Positions 27,942-38,905 of a DNA stretch of 64,000 bases are shown piece by piece. The stretch lies in NCBI RefSeq assembly GCF_013376095.1, contig NZ_JAAMFN010000006.1:1-64000 (forward strand), in the 5' to 3' direction. The notes under the pieces were generated by a model. That model was given only the letters and a program-made list of their open reading frames with translations. It ran no database searches and had not been told where the DNA came from. Made by a program: the position numbers and the translations under genes. Position 1 is the first letter of the stretch; each line of letters begins with the position of its first letter. This stretch comes from Arthrobacter sp. SDTb3-6. GTDB taxonomy: Bacteria > Actinomycetota > Actinomycetes > Actinomycetales > Micrococcaceae.

Positions 27942-27955
27942 AGGTACAGTACCTA
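27941..27955. promoter_or_regulatory. 15-bp palindrome TAGGTACAGTACCTA, possible operator
   Basis: Two perfect 7-bp arms flank a single A. It starts at the last T of the rpsD terminator and ends about 40 bp before the DUF948 gene start. That puts it where an operator for the DUF948-alaS operon would sit, and it overlaps a possible -10 box (TACAGT). No known regulator site was matched. Confidence 0.4.
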
Positions 27956-27994
27956 TGGGTAACATTCAGATCAACGGAAATGAGGCGGCCCTCC

Positions 27995-28369
27995 ATGACT
28001 GGTGGAGACATTGCGGGACTGATTGCAGCGGCGGTATTTGCCATCCTGGTGGCGCTGCTGGCCGTGCCCATCGTCAAGCTCGGCAAGGTGCTTGACGAAA
28101 TCCGCACCACCATCCGGCAAATCGGGGACGGCACCACCCCCCTCATTGACGAGGTCACCAACACCGTGGCCACCACCAACACGCAGCTGGGCAAGGTGGA
28201 CGGGATCTCCAACAACATCTCCGACGCCACCGCCAACATCTCCGCGCTGTCCTCACTGTTTGCCGCCACGCTGGGCCAGCCGCTGATCAAGGTCGCGGCG
28301 TTCTCCTACGGCGTCCGCCAGGCGTTTGCCGGGCGGAAGAAGCCCGTCCGGGCCCGCCGCAGCCGCTAG
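27995..28369 (+). CDS. DUF948 domain membrane protein
   Basis: This 124-residue protein has one N-terminal membrane segment (IAGLIAAAVFAILVALLAVPIVKLG, about 6-30). A heptad-rich amphipathic region follows (VLDEIRTTIRQIGDGTTPLIDEVTNTVATTN), as in DUF948 proteins related to phage-tail tape-measure and general-stress YtxG types. It ends in a basic tail (RKKPVRARRSR). The function is unknown. ATG 27995 fits the family N-terminus MTGGDIAGLIAA. ATG 27980 is an alternative. In many actinobacteria it precedes alaS, as here. Confidence 0.85.
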   Translation: MTGGDIAGLIAAAVFAILVALLAVPIVKLGKVLDEIRTTIRQIGDGTTPLIDEVTNTVATTNTQLGKVDGISNNISDATANISALSSLFAATLGQPLIKVAAFSYGVRQAFAGRKKPVRARRSR

Positions 28370-28472
28370 GGGGCGGTGCGGACCACCCGGAAAACGCCGC
28401 CCCCGGCACCGCCGTGCAACGCGGAGCCGAAAGGGACGGAACCCGGGAGTACGTTTTGAAGGGAAAGCACGC

Positions 28473-28709
28473 ATGAAGAAGATATTTTGGCTGGGCGTCG
28501 GCATCACCATCGGCGTGGTGGCCGCCCGCAAGCTCGCCGCCGCCAGGGGGGCCGTCGGGCCCGAGGGCCTCAACCGTGCCGTGGGCCGTGCGGCCGACGC
28601 CGTCCACGACTTCGCCGACGCCATGCGCCAGAACATGGGGCAGCGCGAAGGGGACCTCCGGGCAGCCCTCGGACTGGACGCCGAACGCCCCGTGGGACCG
28701 CGCCACTAG
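28473..28709 (+). CDS. small DUF6167-like membrane protein
   Basis: The product is 78 residues: MKKIFWLGVGITIGVVAARKLA forms a short membrane or membrane-associated helix, followed by a helical region (GLNRAVGRAADAVHDFADAMRQNM) and a hydrophilic tail. It matches the small protein commonly found between the DUF948 gene and alaS in actinobacteria (DUF6167-type). The role is unknown. GAAGGGAAAG lies before the ATG. Confidence 0.8.
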   Translation: MKKIFWLGVGITIGVVAARKLAAARGAVGPEGLNRAVGRAADAVHDFADAMRQNMGQREGDLRAALGLDAERPVGPRH

Positions 28710-28802
28710 CGCCCCCGCCCCGCAGCCGGGCCGCGCGCCTGCGGCGAGACCAACACAACAGACTTTTTTGCCACAGAACCATTGAAGGAGCCACCAGGCA
28801 CG

Positions 28803-31481
28803 ATGAAATCCCACGAAATTGCAGAGCGCTGGATCGAATTCTTCACCAGCAAGGGCCACACGGCCGTGCCCTCGGCGTCGCTGATCTCGTCGGATCCGTC
28901 CCTGCTGTTCACGGTGGCCGGCATGGTGCCGTTCATCCCGTACCTGACGGCCCGCGAGGAGCCGCCGTACAAGCGCGCCACCAGCGTGCAAAAGTGCATC
29001 CGCACCGCAGACATCGACGAGGTCGGCAAGACGGTCCGGCACGGCACCTTCTTCCAAATGTGCGGCAACTTCTCCTTCGGGGACTACTTCAAGGAAAAGG
29101 CCATCCCGTTCGCCTGGGAACTGCTCACCACGCCCCTGGCCGACGGCGGCTTCGGCCTGCCCGTGGACAGGCTGTGGGTTACGGTCTACACCGAGGATGA
29201 GGAAGCCCTGTCCATCTGGCGCGACGTGGTCGGCGTCGCCCCCGACCGCATCCAGAAGATCGGCAAGGAGGACAACTACTGGTCCACCGGCCAGCCCGGC
29301 CCGGCCGGCCCCTGCTCGGAAATCTTCTACGACCGCGGTGCGGAGTATGGCGTTGAGGGCGGCCCCATCGCCGACGAGACCCGCTACATCGAGATCTGGA
29401 ACCTCGTGTTCATGCAGTACCAGATCGACAACGTCACCTCCAAGGTCGACTTTGACGTCGTCGGCGAGCTGCCCAACAAGAACATCGACACCGGCCTGGG
29501 CCTGGAACGCCTCGCCATGATCCTGCAGGGCGTGGAGAACATGTACGAGACCGACCAGGTGCGCCCCGTCCTGGACAAGGCCGCCGCACTCTCCGGCAAG
29601 CAGTACACGTCCACCGAGGACCCGGCCGACCCGCACCACACCGACGACGTGCGCCTGCGCGTGGTGGCCGACCACATCCGCTCCGCGCTGATGCTCATTT
29701 CCGACGGCGTGACGCCCTCCAACGAGGGCCGCGGCTACGTGCTGCGCCGCCTGATCCGCCGTGCCGTGCGCGCCATGCGCCTCCTGGGCGTGGAGACGGC
29801 CGTACTGCCCGAGCTGCTGCCCGTCTCCCGCGACTCCATGAAAGGCGCCTACCCGCTGGTGGAAGACGACTTCGCCCGCATCGCCCGCATCGCCTACGCC
29901 GAAGAACGGGCGTTCCTGCGCACCATCGCCAGCGGCACCGCCCGCCTGGAAGAGGCCGTGAAGGAATCCAAGGCCGCCAACACGCCGCTTTCAGGCGCCG
30001 AGGCCTTTGCCCTGCACGACACCTACGGCTTCCCGATCGACCTGACCCTGGAAATGGCCGGCGAGGCCGGCCTGGCCGTGGACGAGGCCGGCTTCCGCAC
30101 CCTCATGCTGGAGCAGCGCGACCGCGCCCGCAAGGACGCCAAGAGCAAAAAGAGCGGCCACGCGGACCTGACCGTGTTCCACGAGCTGCTGGCCCAGGGG
30201 GAGACGGTGTTCACCGGGTACACCGAACTGGAGGGCGAAGGGCGCGTGCGCTCCATCCTCTCCCACGGCGCCCCCGTCGCCCACGCCGCCACCGGCGACG
30301 AGGTGTCGATCATCCTCGATGAGACGCCCTTCTATGCCGAGGCCGGCGGGCAGGCCGCGGACACGGGGCTGATCACCGGCGACGGCTTCGTCGTCGAGGT
30401 GCTGGACGTGCAAAAGCCGGTCAAGGGCCTGAGCGTCCACAAGGCCATCGTGCGTGAAGGCGAACTCCCTGCCGACGCCCTGGTGCGTGCCGCCGTCGAC
30501 CGTGAACGCCGCCATGCGGCCGAACAGGCGCACACCGGCACCCACATTGTGCACGCCGCCCTGCACCAGATCCTCGGCCCCGAAGCGCTCCAGCGCGGCT
30601 CGTTCAACAAGGCCGGCTACCTGCGCTTCGACTTCTCCTGGGGCGAGGGACTCAGTGCCGCGACCCGCTCGGAGATTGAGGAAGTCTCCAATATCGCCAT
30701 CCGCAACAATTACCGGGTCAACACCACCGTCATGGACCTCACCGCCGCCAAGGCACTGGGCGCCACCGCGCTGTTCGGCGAGAACTACGGCTCCGAGGTG
30801 CGCGTCGTGGAGATCGACGGCGCGTGGTCGCGCGAACTGTGCGGCGGCACCCACGTGGACAGCACCTCACGCATCGGCTCCCTGACCCTGCTCGGCGAGC
30901 AGTCCGTGGGCTCCGGCAACCGCCGCGTGGAAGCCTTCGTCGGCATGGACGCCTTCCGCCACCTGGCCGCCGAGCGCGCCCTGGTCTCGTCGCTGACGGA
31001 CATGCTCAAGGTCCCCTCCAACCTGCTGCAGGAACGGGTGGCCGCAACCCTGGCCAAGCTCAAGGCCGCCGAAAAGGAGCTCGAGCGCCTGCGCAGGGAA
31101 CAGCTCAGCGCAGCCGCCGGAAACCTGGCGGGCACGGCCGTGGATGCCAACGGCGTGACGGTGATCGCGCACGACGCCGGGCAGGTCTCCGGCGCCGACG
31201 ACCTCCGCGCCCTGGCCCTGGACCTGCGCCGGCGCCTCGGCTCGGCGCCCGCCACGGTGGCCGTGGCCGGGGCCGCCAACGGCCGTCCCGTGATCCTGAT
31301 CGCCACGAATGAAGCCGCCCGCGACGCCGGCGTGAAGGCGGGTGCGCTGGTCAAACTGGCCGCAGGGGTCCTCGGCGGCGGCGGCGGCGGCAAGCCGGAC
31401 GTGGCCCAGGGCGGCGGCACGGACGTGGCGGCCATCCCGGCCGCCCTGGCCGCAGTCATGAACGCCGTCAAGGACCGCTAG
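28803..31481 (+). CDS. alaS: alanine--tRNA ligase
   Basis: This 892-residue class II synthetase charges tRNA-Ala and edits mischarged Ser/Gly. The N-terminal catalytic part shows MKSHEIAERWIEFFTSKGH and RHGTFFQMCGNFSFGDYFKE. The editing domain has the zinc-ligand motifs HTGTH (about 580) and CGGTHV (about 680). The C-Ala domain ends with LGGGGGGKPDVAQGGG. ATG 28803 starts the conserved N-terminus. An upstream in-frame TTG at 28782 would add seven residues and use up the AAGGAG. ruvX follows after 6 nt. Confidence 0.97.
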   Translation: MKSHEIAERWIEFFTSKGHTAVPSASLISSDPSLLFTVAGMVPFIPYLTAREEPPYKRATSVQKCIRTADIDEVGKTVRHGTFFQMCGNFSFGDYFKEKAIPFAWELLTTPLADGGFGLPVDRLWVTVYTEDEEALSIWRDVVGVAPDRIQKIGKEDNYWSTGQPGPAGPCSEIFYDRGAEYGVEGGPIADETRYIEIWNLVFMQYQIDNVTSKVDFDVVGELPNKNIDTGLGLERLAMILQGVENMYETDQVRPVLDKAAALSGKQYTSTEDPADPHHTDDVRLRVVADHIRSALMLISDGVTPSNEGRGYVLRRLIRRAVRAMRLLGVETAVLPELLPVSRDSMKGAYPLVEDDFARIARIAYAEERAFLRTIASGTARLEEAVKESKAANTPLSGAEAFALHDTYGFPIDLTLEMAGEAGLAVDEAGFRTLMLEQRDRARKDAKSKKSGHADLTVFHELLAQGETVFTGYTELEGEGRVRSILSHGAPVAHAATGDEVSIILDETPFYAEAGGQAADTGLITGDGFVVEVLDVQKPVKGLSVHKAIVREGELPADALVRAAVDRERRHAAEQAHTGTHIVHAALHQILGPEALQRGSFNKAGYLRFDFSWGEGLSAATRSEIEEVSNIAIRNNYRVNTTVMDLTAAKALGATALFGENYGSEVRVVEIDGAWSRELCGGTHVDSTSRIGSLTLLGEQSVGSGNRRVEAFVGMDAFRHLAAERALVSSLTDMLKVPSNLLQERVAATLAKLKAAEKELERLRREQLSAAAGNLAGTAVDANGVTVIAHDAGQVSGADDLRALALDLRRRLGSAPATVAVAGAANGRPVILIATNEAARDAGVKAGALVKLAAGVLGGGGGGKPDVAQGGGTDVAAIPAALAAVMNAVKDR

Positions 31482-31487
31482 GACCGC

Positions 31488-32108
31488 ATGGAGCAGCCGG
31501 AACACCTGCACGGAGTGAAGCTGGGCATCGACGTGGGCATGGTCCGCGTCGGCCTGGCTTCCTGCGACCCCGACGGCATTCTTGCCACGCCCGTGAAGAC
31601 GCTTTCGCGGGATGTGAAAAAGAACTCCGACGTCCGCGTGGTGGTGAAGGAGGCAGCCGCCCGCCACGCCGTGGAGGTGTTTGTGGGGCTGCCCCGGACG
31701 CTCAAGGGCACCGAAACCGCCTCCGCCAGGATGGCCCGCGACTATGCCGGGCTGCTCGCCGCGGCGCTGGCTGGGGCCGGCCTGGACGTGCCGGTCAGGC
31801 TCATCGACGAGCGCCTGACCACCGTCACCGCCCACCAGGCGCTGCATGCGGCTGGCATTGGCAGCCGTGATCATCGTAAACTGGTGGATCAAGCAGCGGC
31901 CGTTGGAATTCTCCAACAGGCCCTGGACATGCAGAAAGCACGCAACCAAAGCGTTGGCGAACTCGTGCATGCACCACAGCCGGGCACCTTGGGGAATGCC
32001 AATCCGTCCGAGGAAAAAGAAGGTTCGGCCATCTCCGATTCAATGTCTGTGCCACCTGTCGGGACCACCCGGCCGCAGGGGAACACCAACGGGGGGTCCG
32101 CACAATGA
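31488..32108 (+). CDS. ruvX: RuvX/YqgF-family putative resolvase or RNase
   Basis: YqgF proteins have an RNase H-like fold and are linked to Holliday-junction resolution or pre-16S rRNA processing. The 206-residue protein shows LGIDVGMVRVGLA with the first acidic residue, EVFVGLPRTLKG and IDERLTTVTAHQALHAAG. The usual family length is about 140-160. Here a roughly 55-residue polar tail (from about 152) is added, and its last codons overlap mltG by 4 nt (ATGA). Position between alaS and mltG is conserved in many bacteria. Confidence 0.9.
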   Translation: MEQPEHLHGVKLGIDVGMVRVGLASCDPDGILATPVKTLSRDVKKNSDVRVVVKEAAARHAVEVFVGLPRTLKGTETASARMARDYAGLLAAALAGAGLDVPVRLIDERLTTVTAHQALHAAGIGSRDHRKLVDQAAAVGILQQALDMQKARNQSVGELVHAPQPGTLGNANPSEEKEGSAISDSMSVPPVGTTRPQGNTNGGSAQ

Positions 32109-33403
32109 GCGGGCGCACCGGGGGCCATCACGCAGCCCACCTGGCCGACAGCCACGGGGAGGCCATGGAGTCCGGGCCGCACTGGTCCGAGGAACACGAC
32201 CTCCCCGTGGAGGGCGCCTGGCAGGAGCCCGGCTACGCCGCCGGCCATGCGGCAGGGCACCCGGCCTGGGAGCAGGAGGAGGCGGCCCCGTTCTTTGACG
32301 AGCACCCCCTGCCGTCCCGCCGCAGCGCCCGCGTGTCCAAGCGCGTCCGGCGGCGGCGCCGCACGGCCGTCTTCCTCGTGGTCCTGGCCCTCTTCGCCGT
32401 CGTCGTCTTCTTTGTGGTGCAAACCGTCAAGCCCATGCTGGGCGGGCTCCAGGCCGCGGACTATCCCGGACCGGGCACCGGCACGGTGCAGGTGGTGGTG
32501 CCCGAAGGCTCCTCCGCACGCGACGTGGCCCAGGAGCTGCGCACCCAGGACGTGGTGGCCAGCGAACAGTCCTTCCTGGATGCCCTCGACGCGGCCAACG
32601 GTGCCGGTTCCCTGCAACCGGGCTCCTTCAAGATGCGCAAGCAGATGAAGTCCTCCGATGCCGTGTCGATCCTGCTCTCCATTGACGCCGCCAAGGTGCA
32701 CTATGCGGCCGTGGACCAAAACCTGCGGATCGGTGAAACCCTGGCCGTGCTGGCCAAGAGTACCGGCATCCCGGTCGCCGAGTTTGAAAAGCTGGCCAAT
32801 GAACCGGCCTTGTTCGGCCTGCCCGCGAAGGCCAAAAACCTGGAGGGCTATCTCGCACCCGGGGAGTACCGTTTCCCGGTCAAGCTCGGCGCCAAGGACA
32901 TCCTGGCCCAAATGGTCAACGCCACCAAGGCCAACCTGGCCAAGGCCGGCGTCACCGACCAGGCCCAGCAGTACCGCGACCTGACGATTGCCAGCATCCT
33001 GGAGTTTGAGGGCAACGAGGCCAACTATGGCAAAATTTCCGGCGCCATCGAAAACCGCATCAACAACCCCAACGGGGAAACAGGCGGGCGGCTGGAATCC
33101 GATGCCACCGTCGCGTACGGGCTGGGCATCAAGACGTACAACATCACGGATGCCCAAAAGGCGGACAAAAAGAACCTGTACAACACCTTCGCCCGCCCGG
33201 GCCTGCCGGTGGGACCCATCGGCTCGCCCGCGGCGGCGTCCATCGAGGCGGCGGCGCACCCGGAGAGCAACCCGTACTACTTCTGGGTCACGGTGAACCT
33301 GAAGACGGGCGAAACCCTGTACTCCACCACCTATGCGGGACACCTGAAGAACGTGGCCAAGTACACGGCCTGGTGCGCCGCCAACCCGGGGGAATGCAAG
33401 TAA
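32105..33403 (+). CDS. mltG: endolytic murein transglycosylase MltG
   Basis: MltG cleaves nascent peptidoglycan strands at the membrane. The 432-residue protein has an 80-residue acidic cytoplasmic N-terminus ending in a basic patch (RVSKRVRRRRR), one membrane segment (TAVFLVVLALFAVVVFFVVQTV, about 82-103), a LysM-like region (VVVPEGSSARDVAQELR) and the YceG catalytic region. The catalytic Glu is probably in ASILEFEGNEANYGKISGAIENRI. PYYFWVTVNLKTGETLYSTTYAGHLKN is the expected C-terminal block. The stop touches the aroE start. Confidence 0.93.
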   Translation: MSGRTGGHHAAHLADSHGEAMESGPHWSEEHDLPVEGAWQEPGYAAGHAAGHPAWEQEEAAPFFDEHPLPSRRSARVSKRVRRRRRTAVFLVVLALFAVVVFFVVQTVKPMLGGLQAADYPGPGTGTVQVVVPEGSSARDVAQELRTQDVVASEQSFLDALDAANGAGSLQPGSFKMRKQMKSSDAVSILLSIDAAKVHYAAVDQNLRIGETLAVLAKSTGIPVAEFEKLANEPALFGLPAKAKNLEGYLAPGEYRFPVKLGAKDILAQMVNATKANLAKAGVTDQAQQYRDLTIASILEFEGNEANYGKISGAIENRINNPNGETGGRLESDATVAYGLGIKTYNITDAQKADKKNLYNTFARPGLPVGPIGSPAAASIEAAAHPESNPYYFWVTVNLKTGETLYSTTYAGHLKNVAKYTAWCAANPGECK

Positions 33404-34300
33404 ATGGCGCATGCGCTTCAAGGGGCCGTGCTGGGGCACCCGATCGGTCACTCCAAGTCACCGGTGATGCACCGCAGCGCCTATGCCGAACTCGGGCTTG
33501 ACTACCGCTACAGCGCCGTGGACCTGGAGGTCCCGGCGCTGGCGGCCTTCCTGGAAGAGGTCCGCGCCGACGGCAACTGGTACGGCCTCTCGGTGACCAT
33601 GCCGCTGAAGAACCGGGCCGCCGAACTCGTGGACACGCTCACCCCGGCCGCCCGCGCCCTGGGCTCGGTCAACACCGTGGTGGTCACCCGCACGGACGAC
33701 GGCGGCACCCACCTGTTGGGCGACAACACGGACGTTGCCGGACTCGTCAATGCGCTGCGCCACGCCGGTGCCCCCGAGCTGCCCAGGGCTGCCGTGCTTG
33801 GCGGGGGAGGGACCGCCGTCTCCGCCGTCGCCGCCCTGGCGGAACTGGGCGCCCCCGCCATCGACATTTACGTGCGCAACCCGGACAAGGCGGCCGCCAC
33901 GCTGGAGGTGGCCCGCAGGTTGGGCGTGCCGGCGTCCCTGTTGCCCTATTCGGGCGCGGCGGCCGCCCTCGCCGGGTACGGCGTCGTCATCTCCACCCTT
34001 CCGCCCCACGCCCCGGACGCGTTGGCCGCGGACGTCGCAGCCGCCGGGGCCGCCACGGCCGGGCACTGCCTGCTCGACGTTGCCTACGACCCCTGGCCCA
34101 GTGCGCTGGCCGCTGCCTGGGAAAGGTGCGGCGGAACGGTGGTTCCCGGGATTGAGATGCTTTTGTACCAAGGCGTGGAACAGGTCAAACTGTTCGCCGC
34201 GGCCGGCGGTTTTGCGGACGTGGCAGGCCGGCGCGCCGCCGGCGTGCTGGATGTGATGTGCGACGCACTTGGGCTCAGCCGGCGCCCCCCGCACAATTAG
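33404..34300 (+). CDS. aroE: shikimate dehydrogenase
   Basis: This enzyme reduces 3-dehydroshikimate with NADPH in aromatic amino acid synthesis. The 298-residue protein has the shikimate-binding [16 protein letters not shown], the catalytic Lys in [17 protein letters not shown] and the nucleotide-binding [16 protein letters not shown] (about 128-143). [16 protein letters not shown] is a conserved C-terminal block. The ATG follows directly after the mltG stop. It heads an aroE-aroC-aroK-aroB series. Confidence 0.95.
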   Translation: MAHALQGAVLGHPIGHSKSPVMHRSAYAELGLDYRYSAVDLEVPALAAFLEEVRADGNWYGLSVTMPLKNRAAELVDTLTPAARALGSVNTVVVTRTDDGGTHLLGDNTDVAGLVNALRHAGAPELPRAAVLGGGGTAVSAVAALAELGAPAIDIYVRNPDKAAATLEVARRLGVPASLLPYSGAAAALAGYGVVISTLPPHAPDALAADVAAAGAATAGHCLLDVAYDPWPSALAAAWERCGGTVVPGIEMLLYQGVEQVKLFAAAGGFADVAGRRAAGVLDVMCDALGLSRRPPHN

Positions 34301-34329
34301 CCCCGGCAGAACATGGCAGGATGGACGAT

Positions 34330-35528
34330 ATGTTGCGATGGTTGACGGCCGGGGAATCACATGGACCGGCCCTTGTGGGAATTATCGAAGGCGTTCCGGC
34401 CGGGGTGGAGCTCACCAGCGCCCTGGTGCGGGATGCGCTGGCCCGGCGCCGGCTCGGCTACGGCCGCGGCGCGCGGATGAAGTTTGAGCAGGACGTCGTC
34501 ACCATCCTGGGCGGCGTACGCCATGGGCTGACCCAGGGCGGGCCTGTTGCGATCCAGATCGCCAACTCCGAATGGCCCAAGTGGGAACAGGTCATGTCGG
34601 CCGATCCCGTGGATCCCGCCGAGCTGGCCGAGCAGGCACGCAACGCGCCCCTGACCCGCCCCCGGCCCGGCCACGCGGACTTCACCGGCATGCAAAAGTA
34701 CGGCTTCGGCGAGGCCCGCCCCGTCCTGGAACGCGCCAGCGCCCGCGAAACGGCCACCCGCGTGGCCCTGGGCGTGGTGGCCGCGCAGATCCTGGCCGCC
34801 GCCGGCGTCCACCTGGTCAGCCACACCGTCCAGATTGCCGGCGTGGCGTCCCCGGCGGATGCCGCCGTCCCCACCTTCAACGACGTCGCCGCCCTCGACG
34901 CCGACCCGCTGCGCTGCTTTGACGCGGCCACCTCCGCCGCCATGGTGGCCGAGGTCGACGCCGCCCACAAGGAAGGCGAGACCCTCGGCGGCGTCGTCGA
35001 GGTCCTCGCCTACGGACTGCCGCCGGGACTGGGCAGCTACGTGCACTGGGACCGCCGCCTCGACTCCCGCCTGGCCGGGGCCCTCATGGGCATCCAGGCC
35101 ATCAAGGCCGTGGAAGTGGGGGACGGCTTCGCCACCGCCGCCCGCCGCGGGTCCGCCGCCCACGACGAAATCGTGCGCGATGCCACGGGCAAGGTCATGC
35201 GCACCTCCAACCGCGCCGGCGGCATTGAGGGCGGCATGAGCATCGGCGACGTCCTGCGTGTGCGGGCGGCCATGAAACCCATCGCCACCGTGCCGCGCGC
35301 GCTGAAAACCATAGACGTGGCCACCGGCGAAGCCGCCAAGGCACACCACCAGCGTTCGGACGTGTGTGCCGTGCCGGCCGCCGGCGTCGTGGCCGAGGCC
35401 ATGACGGCCCTGGTACTGGCCGAAGCACTCGTGGAGAAGTTCGGCGGGGACTCGATGGCCGAAACCCGGCGGAACATGGACAGCTACCTGGCCGCCATCC
35501 CGGCCAACCTGGACACACTGGGGAATTG

Positions 35529-35529
<1 letters not shown>
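34330..35529 (+). CDS. aroC: chorismate synthase
   Basis: Chorismate synthase makes chorismate from EPSP using reduced FMN. The 399-residue protein begins [25 protein letters not shown] and contains [29 protein letters not shown] and [15 protein letters not shown], all family signatures. ATG 34330 has GCAGGA upstream. ATG 34321 would add three residues. The stop overlaps the aroK start (TGATG). Confidence 0.97.
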
Positions 35530-37195
<1,666 letters not shown>

Positions 37196-37696
37196 ATGGG
37201 ACTCAAGGACTGGCCCTTCGCGGGATTCCCGGGCACGGCGGTAAACCCCCACACCCTGCTGCCGGAAGTGGTGGATGAGGAACAGTGCGCCGCTGCGCTG
37301 GAGGAATCCGGGGATGCGGCCGACCACGTCTTCGTGCTGCTGGCCCGCGGACTCCACGCCGAGGCCGCGGAGATGGCGGCCGACGCCCGCCTGCTGGACC
37401 CCGAATCGCTGCGGCTGCAGGTCCTGGACGCGGAGGTGCTGCGTGCCGGGGGGCAGTTTGACCGGGCGGAGCATGTGCTCAAGGCGTTGCTGCCCACCGT
37501 GGCGGACCCGTCCATGGGGGCCTGGATCAACCAGCAGCTGGGCAAGGTGTTCTTCTGCAACGGCAACTACCCGGCCGCGGCGCGCAGCTTCTCGGCGGCC
37601 CTGGACCAGCGCGTGGCGGCCGGGGCGGACGCCGCGGCCATCTATTCCTCCACCGTTTCCCTCAAGCGCGCCCTGGACCTGGAGGAGCGCGGTTAG
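37196..37696 (+). CDS. TPR-like hypothetical protein
   Basis: This 166-residue soluble protein has no assigned function. It is mostly helical, and at least two TPR-like pairs are visible: ARGLHAEAAEMAADARLLDPESLRLQVLDAEVLRAGGQFDRAEHVLKALL (about 49-100) and LGKVFFCNGNYPAAARSFSAALDQR (about 116-140). The ATG immediately follows the aroB stop, which suggests translational coupling. The efp promoter follows. Confidence 0.8.
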   Translation: MGLKDWPFAGFPGTAVNPHTLLPEVVDEEQCAAALEESGDAADHVFVLLARGLHAEAAEMAADARLLDPESLRLQVLDAEVLRAGGQFDRAEHVLKALLPTVADPSMGAWINQQLGKVFFCNGNYPAAARSFSAALDQRVAAGADAAAIYSSTVSLKRALDLEERG

Positions 37697-37741
37697 CAGG
37701 CACGACCACCGGGAACTGCGGGACGCGGGCACCCGATGCTG

Positions 37742-37747
37742 TAACAT
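37742..37747 (+). promoter_or_regulatory. -10 box of efp promoter
   Basis: TAACAT is preceded directly by TG. It would give a leader of about 36 nt containing AGAGG, which lies 5 nt before the efp GTG. Confidence 0.4.
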
Positions 37748-37789
37748 GGTCAAGGGATTTTTGATAACACTTATACGTTAGAGGCTACT

Positions 37790-38353
37790 GTGGCAACGAC
37801 CAACGACATCAAGAACGGCACTGTTCTCAAACTTGAAGGACAACTCTGGAACATCATCGAGTTCCAGCACGTCAAGCCCGGCAAGGGGGGTGCGTTCGTC
37901 CGCACCAAGATGCGCAACGTCCTCTCGGGCAAGGTTGTCGACAAGACCTTCAACGCCGGCCTGAAGATCGAGACAGCCACCGTCGACCGCTCGGACTACG
38001 AGTACCTGTACCAGGACGGCGAAGACTTCGTGTTCATGGACACGCACAACTACGACCAGCTGACCGTGCCCGCCTCCGTGGTGGGCGACGCGACCAACTT
38101 CATGCTGGAAAACCTCCATGTCACCATCGCCCTCCACGAGGGCAACCCGCTCTACCTGGAACTGCCGCCGTCAGTCCAGCTGCGCATCACCTACACGGAG
38201 CCCGGCCTGCAGGGGGACCGGTCCTCGGCCGGCACCAAGCCCGCCACCGTGGAGACCGGCTACGAAATCCAGGTGCCGTTGTTCGTGGAAAACGAAACCC
38301 TGGTCAAGGTCGACACCCGTGACGGCAGCTACCAGGGACGAGTCAACGAGTAG
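37790..38353 (+). CDS. efp: translation elongation factor P
   Basis: EF-P relieves ribosome stalling at polyproline stretches. The 187-residue protein has a KOW-like domain I with the loop [14 protein letters not shown], Lys32 at its tip, and two OB domains. The Arg or Lys modification enzymes for EF-P are not encoded nearby, and actinobacterial EF-P is thought to act with an unmodified lysine. GTG 37790 has AGAGG 5 nt upstream. nusB begins on the last base of the efp stop. Confidence 0.96.
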   Translation: MATTNDIKNGTVLKLEGQLWNIIEFQHVKPGKGGAFVRTKMRNVLSGKVVDKTFNAGLKIETATVDRSDYEYLYQDGEDFVFMDTHNYDQLTVPASVVGDATNFMLENLHVTIALHEGNPLYLELPPSVQLRITYTEPGLQGDRSSAGTKPATVETGYEIQVPLFVENETLVKVDTRDGSYQGRVNE

Positions 38354-38799
38354 TGGCCGGCAGTCAAAACGGCCCCTCGGGCAAGCCGAACTCGGCGCGC
38401 AGCAAGGCCCGCCGCCGGGCCCTTGACATCCTGTTCGAGTCCGAGCAGCGCGGCGTCACGGCATTTTCGGCGCTGACCGCACGCCGTGAAAAGACTGACC
38501 AGATCATCAACCCGTACACGGTTGACCTGGTCGAGGGCGTCAGCGCCATGCAGGAGGAGATCGACGAACACCTGCAGACGTATTCGCAGGGCTGGACGCT
38601 GGAGCGCATGCCCGCCGTCGACCGCATCATCCTGCGCCTGGGCGCCTGGGAACTGCTGTACAACAACGACGTCCCGGACGCCGTTGCGGTCAGCGAGGCC
38701 GTCGAGCTGGCGAAGGTGCTCTCCACGGACGAGTCTCCCCAGTTCGTCAACGGGCTCCTGGGCCGCCTGCAACAGGTCAAGCCCACCCTGCTCGCCTAG
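38353..38799 (+). CDS. nusB: transcription antitermination factor NusB
   Basis: NusB binds BoxA RNA with S10 in rRNA transcription complexes. The 148-residue helical protein shows SKARRRALDILFESEQRGV near the start and PAVDRIILRLGAWELLYNNDVPDAVAVSEAVELAKVLS, the family signature. GTG 38353 overlaps the efp stop. A long palindrome follows the gene. Confidence 0.95.
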   Translation: MAGSQNGPSGKPNSARSKARRRALDILFESEQRGVTAFSALTARREKTDQIINPYTVDLVEGVSAMQEEIDEHLQTYSQGWTLERMPAVDRIILRLGAWELLYNNDVPDAVAVSEAVELAKVLSTDESPQFVNGLLGRLQQVKPTLLA

Positions 38800-38817
38800 C
38801 GTCCACCGGCCCACGCC

Positions 38818-38890
38818 CAACTGGGTGCCAGTAGTTGCGGATTCATCAACTTTTATCAGTTGATCACCCGCAACAACTGGCACCCAGTTG
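38818..38890. repeat. 73-bp near-perfect palindrome between convergent genes
   Basis: The 23-bp outer arms (38818-38840 and 38868-38890) pair with one mismatch. An inner stem (ATCAACT with AGTTGAT) closes a 6-nt loop, TTTATC. It is flanked by CTTTT on the right. It lies between the ends of nusB and the PrsW gene, so it could terminate both. The low-GC core differs from its surroundings, which suggests an inserted palindromic element. Confidence 0.85.
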
Positions 38891-38905
38891 CTTTTAAGGG
38901 CCCGC

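Noticed and set aside
27941-27955. Reading the palindrome as a DtxR/IdeR iron box
   Set aside because: The AGG positions are shifted by one base relative to the centre compared with the IdeR consensus, and the neighbouring genes are not iron-related.
38818-38890. Palindrome as a transposon-derived miniature element (MITE)
   Set aside because: I see no target-site duplication and no terminal repeats separate from the palindrome itself. It could be a terminator, so mobility is not claimed.
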